Positions 54,115 through 64,000 of a stretch of DNA of 64,000 nucleotides are shown piece by piece. The stretch comes from Macrotis lagotis (taxonomy: Eukaryota > Chordata > Mammalia > Peramelemorphia > Peramelidae). How positions within the stretch are numbered: position 1 is the stretch's first letter; the number at the start of each line of letters is the position of its first letter. The position numbers were made by a program, and so were the translations under genes. Location of the stretch: the NCBI RefSeq assembly GCF_037893015.1, contig NC_133661.1, positions 248,740,962 to 248,804,961 of the forward strand, read 5' to 3'. The notes beneath the pieces are model-generated. The model searched no databases, had not been told where the DNA came from, and was given only the letters and a program-made list of their open reading frames with translations.

Positions 54115-55950
54115 TTCTTAGTTGCCAAATCCAAAGGCCTTTTCTCAGTCCATTCTCTTAGACTTCTCAGCAGCCTTTGACACTGTGGATCACCTTTTTG
54201 ATATTCTCTTTTCTCTAGGTTTTGGGATAACACTCTCTCCTGGTTCTACTCCTACCTATCTTATTGTTCCTTCTCTGTCTCCTTTGCTGGGTCCTTTTCC
54301 AGTTCATCAGGTTTCTGTCTTTAGAGCCTCTTCTCTTTTCACTCTATCCTGTATCACTTGGAAATCTCATCAGCTCCCATGGATTTAATTTCCATCTTTT
54401 GTTATAATTTTCATACCTATCCTGACCCAAATTCTTGTTAACCTCCAAACACTTCTCAAACTAGATGTCTAATAGCTATCCTCAGCTCCATACAGTTATC
54501 CCTTCCACAACCCTGGGGGTTAGGGGTACAATCTGGAAAATTTGTGTAAAAACTTTTGGTCCTCCTTTCATATCAGAGAAGTTTGAATTTTTTTTCTTTC
54601 AGAGTATTGATAGTGCCTTACTGAAAAATGTGGGCATATTTATAGAATTAAAGGATAACATATAATGATATATTTTATAATAAATTATATATTTTATGCA
54701 TTTCTGAGTTTCTAAACATTTTCTGCATTGTCTGCTGGTCTTTGCATGATGTCTGCAGTTTCTAGAAAACTCTCCCCCAAATTCCCATTTAATTTCTCAT
54801 GCTAACCCAAAGGGGAAAGTTACTATGTAGAAAAGATAACTGTATATCCCAAACAGAACTCATTATCTTTCCTACTAAACTTTCCTCCCAGCTCTCCAGA
54901 TAAGGTAAGTTAGTGTTTAGAGCATCCACCTTGAAGTTAGGCATTGTGTGATCTTGGGCAAGTCATTTAACTCGGCCTGGTATCCAAGGCCATCTCCAGT
55001 TATCCCGATTCACCCCTGGCCACTGGATCCAGGTGATTCCAGAGGAGAAAATGAGGCTGGTGAACTTACTATAGCACCCCTCACTCAAGTCCAATTCATT
55101 TGCAAGGCCATGGCACCACCACCCTGATGTCATGGGAAGATGAACAACATCCTCCCCAGACTCCCTCCCAGTACCTCAGACTCACAATCTAGGAATCATG
55201 TTGGATTCCTGGGTTTCTCTTACCTCCCTGCTCCAATTTGTTGTCAGAGTCTGATGATTTCACCTTTTCACTCTCTCTCAAATAAACCCTATTCTTTCCT
55301 CTGACCCTGCCACCACTGTGGACCATGTCTTCATCACCTCATGCCTGAACCATTGTAATAGTCTGTTGGTGGATCTGCTTCCCTCAAGTTACTCTGCACT
55401 CCAATCCAGATTATATTTCAACCACTAAAGTGATTTTCCCAAAATGCAGGTTGGATTCTGTCGCACTCCTACTTAATAACCTCTGTAAGATTCTATAACC
55501 AGGATCAAATATATTAAATGCTTTATTTCACATTCAAAGTCCCTTTATCTACCTTTCCAAACTTCTCAAACTTTACTCCCCACACATTTTCTTCAATTCA
55601 GTGATTTTGATCTCCTGGCTATTTCATGAACAATACACTCCATCTCTTAACTCCAGGCATTTCCTCTGACTGTCCCCCATTCCTGGGAGACTCTCCTTAT
55701 TTGTCTGACAAGTTTGGCTTCCTTTAAGACTGAACTAAAATCCCATCTTTTACTGGAAGCTTACCCGAACTCAACTTAATTCTAATGCTTTCCCCTCAGA
55801 TAATTATTTCTTATTTATTCAGGATGTAGTTTGCCATGAATATATTTAATTAGATGTTCCCCCATTTAGATTGCATGTCCCTTGAGGGTAGAGACTGTCT
55901 CAAAGCTTAGCACAATGATTGGAAACTAGTTTAGAAATTTGTTTATTGAT
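54115..55950 (+). mobile_element. L2, long sense copy (RT domain to 3' end), interrupted
   Basis: At 54122-54230 a frame still reads ILLDFSAAFDTVDH, the L2/CR1 reverse transcriptase motif. It is followed by CTCTCTCCTGGTTCTACTCC and TCATCAGCTCCCATGG, then (after unrelated sequence) GAACTCATTATCTTTCC, ACCATGTCTTCATCACCTCATGCCTG, CTTCCTTTAAGACTGAAC and a 3' end TGCATGTCCCTTGAGGGTAGAGAC. Many stops; 54490-54830 is an insertion of uncertain type and 54905-55165 a composite SINE. Confidence 0.85.
54905..55165 (+). mobile_element. Composite SINE inserted in L2
   Basis: GTGTGATCTTGGGCAAGTCATTTAAC, GGCCATCTCCAGTTATCCC, GAAAATGAGGCTGGTGAAC and GGCCATGGCACCACCACCCTGATGTCATGG. Confidence 0.85.
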
Positions 55951-56066
55951 TAATTGATTATATAAGAAAGATTGAAGTAAATGGTGTGTGTAGAGGCAAA
56001 GGAGTTGCTGCCTTTGATAATGCCCCAGATCATGAGTGGCCTTAGGGAAAGAGGGGGTGGATCACT

Positions 56067-56160
56067 CCCCCCCCCCCAAGATTTGTGTCTCAGCATCTAG
56101 CACTGTATCAGACATCAGACACAAATTAAGAATTTAATAAATGCTTTATTGATTAAATTC
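56067..56160 (+). mobile_element. C11 run and L2 3' tip
   Basis: C11 at 56067-56077, then AGCATCTAGCACTGTATCAG and AATTTAATAAATGCTTTATTG. Confidence 0.7.
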
Positions 56161-56404
56161 CTCCTAAATTGTGGTAAATGCTGCAGTCACTGTCCCAGTG
56201 GGGAGTGAGATGATGAGAAAGATCTATAGGTGAACTGTGCAAGGTCACCTGAAGCAATACAGAAAACTATAACAGTGGCACTCCTCCTCTTCCCTCTCCC
56301 TTCACGGACAACCTGTATCTTTTCCAAAACTTATCTCCATTTCTTTAAAGTCTACTTTACATTTCTGCACACCTAGTATCTTTTTTTTTTTAAAAAATGC
56401 AATA

Positions 56405-56545
56405 AAGAAGACAGCTAAATTCAAATCTGACTGCAGACACTTCCTAGCCATGTGACCTTGGACAAGTCACTTAACCTGTTTTCCTCAGAAATGGAAAACC
56501 AGTCCAATATCTTTGCCAAAGAATGAACAACAACAACAATTGTCT
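56405..56545 (+). mobile_element. SINE of the 'ACTCCA' type, truncated
   Basis: CTAAATTCAAATCTGACTGCAG, AGCCATGTGACCTTGGACAAG, CAGTCCAATATCTTTGCC and (AAC)n. Confidence 0.82.
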
Positions 56546-56584
56546 ATAAAAAGCCTATAAAAGCCTATAAAAGATAAAACATGC

Positions 56585-56760
56585 TTATCTAATTCACTAC
56601 TAATCTGGATATATTTTTCCTATTCAATAAACTTTAATGGCTACTTATTGCCTTCAGGATTAAATATAAAATTCCCTGTTTGACCTTTAAAACAAGCTTC
56701 AAAACCTGGCCCTTTCCCATCTTTCTAGTCTTCTTATACCTCACTTTCCTTTAAGAAGTA
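56585..56760 (+). mobile_element. L2 fragment, sense
   Basis: TTTAATGGCTACTTATTGCCTTCAGGATTAAATAT, AAACCTGGCCCTTTCCC. Confidence 0.8.
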
Positions 56761-56769
56761 ATATTCAAT

Positions 56770-57010
56770 GATACTGAATTTGGAACTGTTCCTCAAAGAA
56801 GGCTATACTATCTCCTGCCAGACAAGTAATGGAATTAAGGTGCAAAATGAGACATACATTTTTGGATGTGATTAATGAAATTTATTTCAATTGACTATGT
56901 GTATTTGTTATAAGGGTTTTATTTTTCATTTTATGTAATTGTTCAATGAAGGGGGATAGCATGAGGGAGACATTATAAATGCTTATTTAATTAACTTTTA
57001 AAACAAAAGA
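56770..57010 (+). mobile_element. LINE 3' end (family of 12.8 and 25.7 kb)
   Basis: TAATGGAATTAAGGTGCAAAATGAGACATACATTTTTGGATGTG and TTTGTTATAAGGGTTTTATTTTTC. Confidence 0.75.
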
Positions 57011-57769
57011 AAAAGCCTTATTGATTGATTGATCTAGTCCAGACCTCTCATTTGTCCTTGTTCTGAAACAGGGATTCATAAAAGTAGAAAATAGTAGGAA
57101 TGGGTCCAAAACCAGTCTTTTGTCCAAATTCAATGATGTTTCCACTGGTGGGTGGGGGAATAACTACCTCTCAAGACCTGAAGACAGAATTTTTCTGAGC
57201 CTCTCACTTCTCCATGAGTATTTTAGACTCATGTCTTGGGAATAGAGTGAATTGTGCTTTGAACTTAATACCTCATATCTGTGAAAAAAATCTCAGTCTA
57301 CCTAGACCAACAACTGTGGCTTATAGTCATCAGCTCAATCCAGGCCACAGTGCTAACAATTTTAACCTTGACTTCAAGATCAGGAATTTTAAGGTTCTGA
57401 CAATTCTCTCTTTGGTTCCTTGAGGTGTGATTTTTATCAGACCCATACCAGGAAGGTGATCTATAATAGAGTCAACTGTAAACATTTGAAAAGGCTGAGT
57501 AAATAATTGCAGCAAAAGATTTTTTTTAATCTTTGGAGTGTTTACTTAAGTTTAAATGCTGACTTATTTCTTGGCTTGGTTAGAATAACTATGTAAATCC
57601 TAGAACAAGTCAGCAATTTAACCCCCACTATTCCACTGAGTCCATCTGATGGACTTCAGTCTATCAGATAATATATTTGCTAAAAATAAGCAGATTTTTT
57701 CTTGTCTTTTTTAAAAGAGGAAGGATGACATTTAAAAATCCTTCAATTTCTAGAAGTCCAAATGGGAGG
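57011..57769. other. Intronic, no assigned feature
   Basis: No exon or sure repeat. The 69-codon frame at 57214-57423 has no signature. Confidence 0.4.
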
Positions 57770-58085
57770 CAGTAAAATAATAGTAATCATCTGAGGTAGG
57801 GGAGGGAACAAAAACAAAGAAAAAAGAAAAAAAATATTATATATGTGAATGGAATAGCAAGTTGAACATAACATATTTTCAGTTTCACATACAATTATTT
57901 TTTGCCATCTGAGTTAGGGGAGGGAGAGAGAACAAAGAAAAAAAGAAATGTATTATATATGTGCATGGAATAGTAAGTGGTACATAATATATTTTTAGTT
58001 TTACATATGCAATCTTTTTTTATTATTCTATGTCGTGGAAAATTTGTTTTATCCCTTAAATTAAAAATAAAATAAGTAGCCTCCC
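57770..58085 (+). mobile_element. L1 3' UTR with a tandem 118-bp duplication
   Basis: Unit 1 starts at 57788 (CATCTGAGGTAGGGGAGGG) and unit 2 at 57906 (CATCTGAGTTAGGGGAGGG). Both continue with ATATATGTG(A/C)ATGGAATAG and ACATA. Only unit 2 has the terminal TTATTCTATG ... AAATTAAAAATAAAATAAG shared with the 44.8-kb copy. Confidence 0.8.
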
Positions 58086-58724
58086 TTCTTAGTTGAGCTA
58101 AGCTAGTGCTCTAATTCTAAAAGAAATTAAGTAAAACAAAAATAGCATTTTTGCCATTGAATAGTAAACTATTAGAATATAAAATACTAGTTTTTTAAAA
58201 AATTCATCTAAGTATTCTGTGATAGAGAGCTGGTCATGAAGGACCTGTTTCAATTTTTGCTTCAGAAACATAACTGACCCTTGGTAAATGACTTAACCTT
58301 TCAGAGTTCTGGACCACTTTTTTAAGATTATAAATTGTAAAACTGCTGCTGAACTGCGTGGGTTCAATAAATTTCCTCACTGAGTTCCCTACATCAAAGA
58401 TATCAAAGACCTCAAAAACAGCCAAAGTATACCCAAGAATGAGTTAAATTACACTGTGTTTGAAGAAATTCCTACCTAAGCAAATCTTGTAAGAAAAAAA
58501 TGTAAAAGATTTAAGAGGACAAGTTTGATCCAATTAAGAAAAGCAGTCATTTAAATACTTAAACTATTTGATCAAAAAGTTCTTAATGGGCTCATTCATA
58601 TGAGTCATCTGTTTTTTAAAAGGAGACTTTGTTAGGCAATCTTTTATGGAATGATTTCAAGAGATTATTCATAGCCATTAGAATTGGAAGAGACCTCAAA
58701 AGATTAAGTAAAATCTAAATCCTT
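58086..58724. other. Intronic, with a weak SINE/MIR remnant
   Basis: 58230-58300 (ACTGACCCTTGGTAAATGACTTAACC) is MIR-like. No exon. Confidence 0.4.
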
Positions 58725-58945
58725 AGGGGGTAGGGATTATCTGATTTTTTTTCTCTTTATCCCCAGCATTTAGCAGAGTGCCTTGCACACTGTAGACTTT
58801 AAATAAATGCTTGTTGAATGAAACCACTAGTCAAATCCCCTAATTTTTACTGAGGACCAGATAAGTTTTATAAAGTCAAAGTCATTTATTTAGGTAAAAC
58901 AGAAGTAGGTGGGACAAGAATCTAGGTTTTCCTAATTTTCACTTC
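58725..58945 (+). mobile_element. L2 3' end followed by MIR/L3 remnant
   Basis: TATCCCCAGCATTTAGCAGAGTGCCTTGCACAC, AAATAAATGCTTGTTGAATG, then TTTACTGAGGACCAGATAAG. Confidence 0.78.
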
Positions 58946-59079
58946 AGTGACTAGAAAGCAATGAAACTCTCTTTTAAAATAGATTCTAATCCAGTTTTTA
59001 CATTAATTTATGCCTTTTCTCTATAATAATTCTAAATTAATAAGGATTTGTGGAATTTTGGGTAAAACCAGGTCATCAG

Positions 59080-59322
59080 TTGTTGTTCAGTTATTCAGTT
59101 GCATTTCACTCTTTGTGACCCCATGGACTTTTCTTCAAAAAGTCCATGGGGTTTTCTTTGCAAAGATTCTGTAGGAGTCTGACATTTCCTTCTCCAATGT
59201 GCTCCTACTTTATAGCTGAAGAACTGAGGCAAATAGGGGGTTAAATAAAAGTAAATATCGGAAGCTGAATTTGAACCCAGATCTCCCTTAATCCAAGTCT
59301 GGTGCATCTAGTTGCCCCAGGT
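59080..59322 (-). mobile_element. SINE of the 'ACTCCAG' type, antisense, with hairpin insertion
   Basis: GTTGTTCAGTTATTCAGTTGC, CTTTGTGACCCCATGG, GACATTTCCTTCTCC, GAACTGAGGCAAATAGG and CATCTAGTTGCCCC. A 23-bp insertion between CCCCAT and GGGG makes a perfect inverted repeat at 59118-59152. Confidence 0.9.
59119..59151. repeat. Perfect inverted repeat (14-bp arms, 5-base loop)
   Basis: CCCCATGGACTTTT at 59119-59132 and AAAAGTCCATGGGG at 59138-59151. Flanking A/T adds a fifteenth pair. Confidence 0.97.
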
Positions 59323-59855
59323 CATGACTAGAGAAGGGTTTTGGCAATCAGGAAATAAGAGTATAGATGTTCATATACAGAAATGCAATTTTTGGATGTA
59401 AGAGCGTAAAATTGAATTTTAATCATTTAACTATGCACTAAAACTTTTGGGATATTGTATATGAATTCATATATCTCAAGAGTCTTCCTTATTTAAAAAA
59501 GAAAAAAGATTCTCCCTAATTTTGTGAAAAAATAAAAATAAAAGGGTGAGCTAATCCTTTTTTATGTTGGTTAAAAACTTACTCTTCCCAGAACAAGGTG
59601 TAACATAAATTTCCACCTCTAGGGGGTCAAAGTTTGTGTATGTCTTCTCAGTTGAATTATAAAAAAAAAAAAGTAAAAACATATCATTTTTTTGGTACTG
59701 TCTTAGTTGTATTCTGTCTCCTAGGATGGGGTCTGACTAAGGACAATATTCAGATACCTAGAATAACACAACAATGTCACAGCCCCTGACTGCTTTTTGT
59801 AAAAGTTCAGCATTCAGATTTATACACAAGAAACAGAAAAATGGAATGGAACAAA
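59323..59855. other. Intronic, no assigned gene
   Basis: GCACTAAAACTTTTGGGA at about 59436 also occurs at about 36075, so an unnamed shared repeat is likely. No exon. Confidence 0.45.
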
Positions 59856-59857
59856 AT

Positions 59858-60065
59858 GAAAAAATATTCATTAAGTGTCTATCATGTTCCAGCACTGGAC
59901 TAAGTACTTGGGGGATACATAAAGAGACAAAAGTCAGGCCCTACCCTCAAGGAGCTTACATTCTAATAAGGGAGACAATAAGTAAACAAATATATACATA
60001 CAAGCTACATATAAGATAACTAGAAAATAGTTGAGAAGAAAAGGGTTAGAATTTGGAGGGATTGG
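59858..60065 (-). mobile_element. L2 3' end, antisense
   Basis: AATATTCATTAAGTGTCTATC, ACTAAGTACTTGGGGGATAC and CTACCCTCAAGGAGCTTACATTCTAAT. Confidence 0.85.
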
Positions 60066-60945
60066 GAAAGATGTCCTGTTGTAGATCAGGGGCAGGGAAC
60101 CTCCAATCCACTGTCTGTATAGGTCTGAGGTCTTTAAGACCAATATGCCAGCGGAACTCGAATTTCAATAGATTTAGGAGCTTTCTAGGGATGAATTAAT
60201 TAAAATTTTGACCAAAGATAGCCCAAAGATAGATGATGTGATAAATATCCAAATGGCCCCTTTTTGGGGACTTGAAGAAAACCAAGGAAGATAGTGAAGG
60301 AAGTACTATAAGAACACAGTGACATTGGAGAAATAGAAAATTCTTGCTAGTTGACCCAAGAAAAGCAGATCCAAGTATATTATAGGCAGAAAAGCTTTAC
60401 ATCAATTTAAAGGACTATTAAGTTTCATCCTGACTCCCAGATTCACTAAGTAGTATGCCCCATTCATTCAGCTTTTTGACTTGACTCTCCTCTACCTCAA
60501 CTTTACTGTCACAATTAGTTGCTTTCACAACATTTATCCTTTCCACATCTCAACTTTCCCTATCATACTTTCAATATATTGACAGTTGGTATAAGAAATT
60601 AAATAGGAATTTGGGAGAGTTTTGGGGAAGCTACAGACATCACTTGAAAGTCAGCAGACATCAGAGAGCTTAAGACAAAATACTTCACCCAAATTTTACA
60701 ATAAGGTACTGTAAACATCCCATAAAAGAAAAGGAAATTCAGACTTTTTCTCTGGTATGAAGGAAGGACCAAAATATTGTACTCTGATCTTCCAGATTGT
60801 CAGGGGGAGGAGAAGGGCAGGGTACCATACCTCTAACCCCTACAGTACAGAAGAGATAATTAATAGTCTCCTACTCAGGTGGCTTTATCTTTACAAATTA
60901 GCTCTTATTTAATCATTACAGTTATACAGATAGTTTGCCTATCTC
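60066..60945. other. Intronic, mostly unassigned
   Basis: AGATCAGGGGCAGGGAACCT at 60084 resembles the end of a hAT-type repeat. Otherwise no feature. Confidence 0.4.
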
Positions 60946-60949
60946 TGAG

Positions 60950-61125
60950 ATAAGTCATTTCACATCCCTTGCTTCAATCTTTTTTTCACATTCCACCTAA
61001 AATCCTACCTTTCCCAGGTAGCCATTCCCAATTCCCTTTAGTGCCCTCCAGATTTGATCATCTACATTTTTTCCCCCTGCATAATCTTGTTTATACCTAC
61101 ATGTTTGCATAGTGTCTTCTTTTGT
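60950..61125 (+). mobile_element. L2 3' region, sense
   Basis: CACCTAAAATCCTACCTTTCCCAG and AGCCATTCCCAATTCCCTTTAGTGC. Confidence 0.75.
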
Positions 61126-61364
61126 AGAGGGCCTGGACTGAAGTTGTTTTGGTGGAGTTTTGTTTTTGTTTTGTTTTTCTTTGTTGATTTGTTGTTGTTT
61201 CCTTTTCCTTACTAATAAAATGAAATGAAAGGGTTGAACTGGTTAATCCCAAAGGCCCTTTTCTCATGCTCATTACTTTATAGTACCATTTTCTACAATA
61301 GGGAGAGATTAGCCACCCCATTAAGGGCAGTCTGGTAAAATACTGCAGGTCCAAGGAAATTTTC

Positions 61365-61590
61365 AAGATGACACAATGGATAGAGTGCTGTGCCTGGAGT
61401 CAGGAAGACTTGAGTTCAAATCCAGATTCAGACACTTAACTAGTTCTGTGATGCCGGGCAATTAACTCAGCTTACTTCAATTTCCTCATCTCTAAAATAA
61501 GAAAGAAATGGCAGTATCTTTGCCAAGACCCCTAAAAGGGGTGGTCCCTAAAGAAATGGACATAACTGAAATGACTGAACAGCAATTAAA
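61365..61590 (+). mobile_element. SINE of the 'ACTCCA' type, sense
   Basis: GACACAATGGATAGAGTGCTGTGCCTGG, GAGTTCAAATCCAGATTCAG, ACCCCTAAAAGGGGTGG and AACTGAAATGACTGAACAGC. Confidence 0.9.
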
Positions 61591-61602
61591 AAAGCAAATA
61601 TA

Positions 61603-61752
61603 GGGGTGGCTAGGTGGTGTAGTGGATAAAGCACCAGCATTGGAGTCAGGAGTACCTGGGTTCAAATCCAGTCTCAGACACTTAATAATTACCTAGCTGT
61701 GTGGCCTTGGGCAAGCCACTTAACCCCATATGCCTTGCAAAAAAACCTTAAA
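61603..61752 (+). mobile_element. tRNA-derived SINE with 15-bp target-site duplication
   Basis: Complete body (GGGGTGGCTAGGTGGTGTAG to ATATGCCTTGCAAAAAAACC). AAAAAAGCAAATATA at 61588-61602 recurs at 61753-61767. Confidence 0.95.
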
Positions 61753-61769
61753 AAAAAAGCAAATATATA

Positions 61770-62210
61770 TGTGAAGCTGTGATATATGTCATGACGGGAC
61801 TCCAAAAAATTCTCCATAAGTTATAAACCAAAGTAGCTTCGTAAAAATATCTCCTCTAAAATATACTCTCTAGAGATATTGATCTTGCCCTACCATCAGC
61901 AGGGCATTCATTTTTAGAAGTGTTTTGTAAGAGGTATCAGTCACCCACACTTCCTTTGCCCATTTTCTTTCTGATAAAAATCATGCAATTCTAGGTGGCT
62001 GGCATGGGATGTGACTTCTGAAGGGTATGTGTGTTTGTGTGTGCGTATGCTGACATGCAGCTGTGGACATTCTAAGTTGAAATCCCTCCCAGGTCATATA
62101 CAAATGATGTAGGAAAACCCAAAAGAAACAAAACAACAAAAAGAAATAAGACCTCAGGCAATAGTACCATATTAGTCACTAAACTTAATTTAATTTCACT
62201 TAAAAGTCAA
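61770..62210. other. Intronic, repeat-poor
   Basis: No repeat or exon recognised, apart from a short TGTGTG stretch near 62030. Confidence 0.4.
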
Positions 62211-62214
62211 GAAA

Positions 62215-62395
62215 ACCCAGGCATAAATCTAGTCTGGAATGATTAGTCAACAGTTTTAGTATTTACTGGCTCCGTGATTCTAAGTAAATCATCCAGTGTT
62301 TCTTTGTCTTCATTTACCCATCTGGAAAATGGGAATAAAAACAGCACCTATGTCCCAGGTTGCTATAAGGATGATATGAGATAGATTATGTGTTC
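62215..62395 (+). mobile_element. MIR copy
   Basis: TAGTCTGGAATGATTAGTCAAC, ATTCTAAGTAAATCATCCAG, CATTTACCCATCTGGAAAATGGG and AGCACCTATGTCCC. Confidence 0.65.
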
Positions 62396-62688
62396 TTCTG
62401 CCTTGAGAGGCAGGGCATCCTGGGAACCAGGCACAGTCACATCCAGTCAATGTAGACCTTTTTTGCAAGGCCCTGCAGTCCCGGAATGCAGAACAATAGA
62501 AGCTAGATGTGTAGGTGATGGGGACTGGTTCATGCAGAGTTCAAGAACTCTGTGTCCTGGGTTTACAGGGTTGTACATGGAACTTTGCAAACCTCAGAGC
62601 AGGATCAAATATGTGACTTTGCAAATCTTAAGATGCCATGTATAACTATCTGCTATCATTTATCTGAGTATTATTTATCAAAATACAA
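62396..62688. other. Intronic, unassigned
   Basis: An 85-codon open frame (62388-62645) shows no domain and does not match BATF exon 1 or 2. Confidence 0.4.
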
Positions 62689-62689
62689 C

Positions 62690-62835
62690 TTAGAAGAGAG
62701 GTGATAGGCTGAGACTCAGGAGAAGGGGATTCTAATGCTGGTCCTAACCCTGCCTAACCCTGCTCTAAGGCACTTCCCTTCCCTAGACTTCAATTTCCAT
62801 ATTAGTAAAATGAACAAGGGGAATCAGATATAAAA
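62690..62835 (+). mobile_element. MIR copy
   Basis: AGGTGATAGGCTGAGACTCAGG, CTTCAATTTCCATATTAGTAAAATG. Confidence 0.6.
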
Positions 62836-63129
62836 TTGAATGTCTGCCTAAGAAGTCCTAGGTGACAGATATATATACATGAAAAAAAGGTGAACTTAAT
62901 GTGTAAGACCTAACTAGAAAGTAACCAAGAAGAACAAGAAAAGAAATGGCACTGTGGAAGAGGGGAAAAAAATGATCCTAAAAGGAGGGATCCATCCTAT
63001 GAAGTTAACTCCATACTGAGGGAAACCTAAGGAAAGACAAATGAGGAAGATAGTTCTGGATTCTTCTTAATTCCTATCTCAACTGCCTCTAAAATAGATT
63101 GTGCAGTAAAGAGTTTAATCTTAAAGTCT

Positions 63130-63277
63130 GGGGTGGCTAGGTGGTGTAGTAGATAGAGCACCAGCCCTGGAGTCAGGAGTATCTGAGTTCAAATCCGACC
63201 TCAGACATTTAATAATTACCTAGCTGTGTGTGGCCTTGGGCAAGCCACTTTAACCCCATTGTCTTGCAAAAAAATCC
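63130..63277 (+). mobile_element. tRNA-derived SINE with 9-bp target-site duplication
   Basis: Complete body from TGGGGTGGCTAGGTGGTGTA to CCATTGTCTTGC plus a short A7. CTTAAAGTC at 63120-63128 recurs at 63278-63286. Confidence 0.93.
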
Positions 63278-63354
63278 CTTAAAGTCGAAGATAATGCATG
63301 TATACATACATGTATACATATGTATATACATAAAACTGATAAGAACAGAGAATA

Positions 63355-63540
63355 TATTTTAAAATTTTTTTAAATTTTTATTCATTTTGACTTAAATACA
63401 AAAAGAAAAAAAAAGAATATTTCCATAGACACAACACAACATAAAAAGAGAATTCAATATAAAATCATGAATTTCCATTGTGAGTTTCCTTTTTTTTGAA
63501 AAACTTAAAAAACAAAAATTTTTCACCAGACTAAAGCCTT
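63355..63540 (-). mobile_element. LINE 3' end, antisense (family unsure)
   Basis: TTTAAATTTTTATTCATTTTGAC, AAATACAAAAAG and ACATAAAAAGAGAATTCAATATAAAATCATG look like an antisense LINE tail. (TACA)n precedes it at 63297-63332. Confidence 0.45.
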
Positions 63541-64000
63541 GGAGAATATATTCCAAGTATAGATGGCATCATTAAGATTATTGTGAAGAGTGCCCTAGGA
63601 AAATAAAATCTGTGACTTTCAAATTTCTTTCACCTCTGAGTGCTTCATTTTAAACCTCACATTGCATCCCATTTCATGCCAAAATATAGAGGAAGACTTT
63701 TATTACAGCAGGTAGAATTACTTGATCTTATCAACAAGTTAGCAAAAACAAATAAAATAGTGTTACTGGGATCTGGTGCATAAGCAGGAAACTACCAGAT
63801 GGCAAGCTCTCTTACCCTTCTTTGCAGGTTACTGCTACCCAGTTGGATTCTTCCCCAACCCTGATCTATCCACCAAATGTTGGTTTACCAGAAACAACCT
63901 CATTGTACACTCAATTCTCTCCTCTTACTGGGTCTTGTGTCTTGAGGTCCAAGCTCTCTCCATGAGGCATTCTTCCTTTTCAAATACTGAAAATGAGAAT
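63541..64000. other. Intronic, no assigned feature
   Basis: No exon seen. The right edge does not show BATF exon 2. Confidence 0.4.

Larger units (their letters stand above)
43773..64000 (-). other. BATF: BATF intron 2 (partial; runs out of the window)
   Basis: The acceptor side of the intron is visible next to exon 3: a pyrimidine-rich tract followed by CAG. I searched the minus strand to the right edge for the basic-region exon (pattern RREKNRIAAQKSRQRQ) and the Ser-rich first exon and saw neither, so the intron should span the remaining 20.2 kb or more. It is filled with SINE, L1, L2 and L3 copies plus one GC-richer island at 49.4-50.3 kb. Confidence 0.7.

Noticed and set aside
62388..62645. 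Frame considered as BATF exon 1
   Set aside because: It does not contain the Ser/Asp-rich start expected for BATF and is on the wrong strand.
43773..64000. Search for BATF exons 1 and 2 on the minus strand
   Set aside because: No segment resembling the basic region or the first exon was found by eye; a tblastn with BATF residues 1-56 would settle it.

Overview
The window is non-coding-rich vertebrate DNA that looks like an Australian marsupial genome. At least ten copies of a young tRNA-derived SINE of about 145 bp plus A-tail (a body resembling GCTAGGTGGCACAGTGGAT, ending TTGCCTTGCAAAAA) are present, several with intact target-site duplications. The same sequence holds longer composite SINEs, CORE-SINEs of MIR/Mar1 type, L1 3' ends typical of marsupials, and long L2 and L3/CR1 remnants. 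The exact species cannot be fixed from the sequence; a dasyurid-like australidelphian is my best guess, because this SINE subtype differs from the common opossum ones as I remember them.

Only one protein-coding exon can be supported: the last coding exon of BATF (AP-1 family bZIP factor) on the minus strand at 43563-43772. It has a clean 3' splice acceptor, a stop codon and a probable 3' UTR of about 390 nt with an AATAAA signal. The 20.2 kb to its right should be BATF intron 2, because I could not find exons 1 or 2. The 43 kb to its left is intergenic, on the side where FLVCR2 lies in human; no FLVCR2 exon was recognised.

Layout: 1-4 kb L1 fragments (mostly antisense ORF2). 4.1-4.8 kb LTR-like element with three tandem 22-bp units. 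5-10 kb SINEs and MIRs. 10.6-14.7 kb L1 3' end, then a long antisense L2 split by about 2 kb of later insertions. 15-20 kb SINEs, L2 and microsatellites. 20.2-21.1 kb an internally deleted Tigger1-like DNA transposon with both ends and TA duplication. 21.7-23.0 kb a non-repetitive island. 24-36 kb L1, L2, L3/CR1, SINEs and a 460-bp triplet satellite at 33.1-33.5 kb. 37.3-42.6 kb a nested L1/HAL1-like ORF1 element interrupted by an L1 end, an LTR and two SINEs. 42.6-43.9 kb repeat-poor stretch with the BATF exon. 44-49 kb L1, L2, MIR. 49.4-50.3 kb GC-richer intronic island. 50.6-51.4 kb SINE stack. 52.4-57 kb dense L2. 57-64 kb more L1, L2, SINEs.

There is no operon, RNA gene, CRISPR array or new gene system that I can support. 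The most interesting material is structural: the Tigger1-like copy, a template-switch hairpin inside a SINE, the LTR pair carrying AP-1 and T-box/E-box-like motifs near an AP-1 gene, the ORF1-only L1 derivative, and the conserved-looking islands flanking BATF. Repeat identities come from remembered consensus patterns, not from a database search, and their boundaries are accurate only to about 10-50 bp unless a target-site duplication is quoted.
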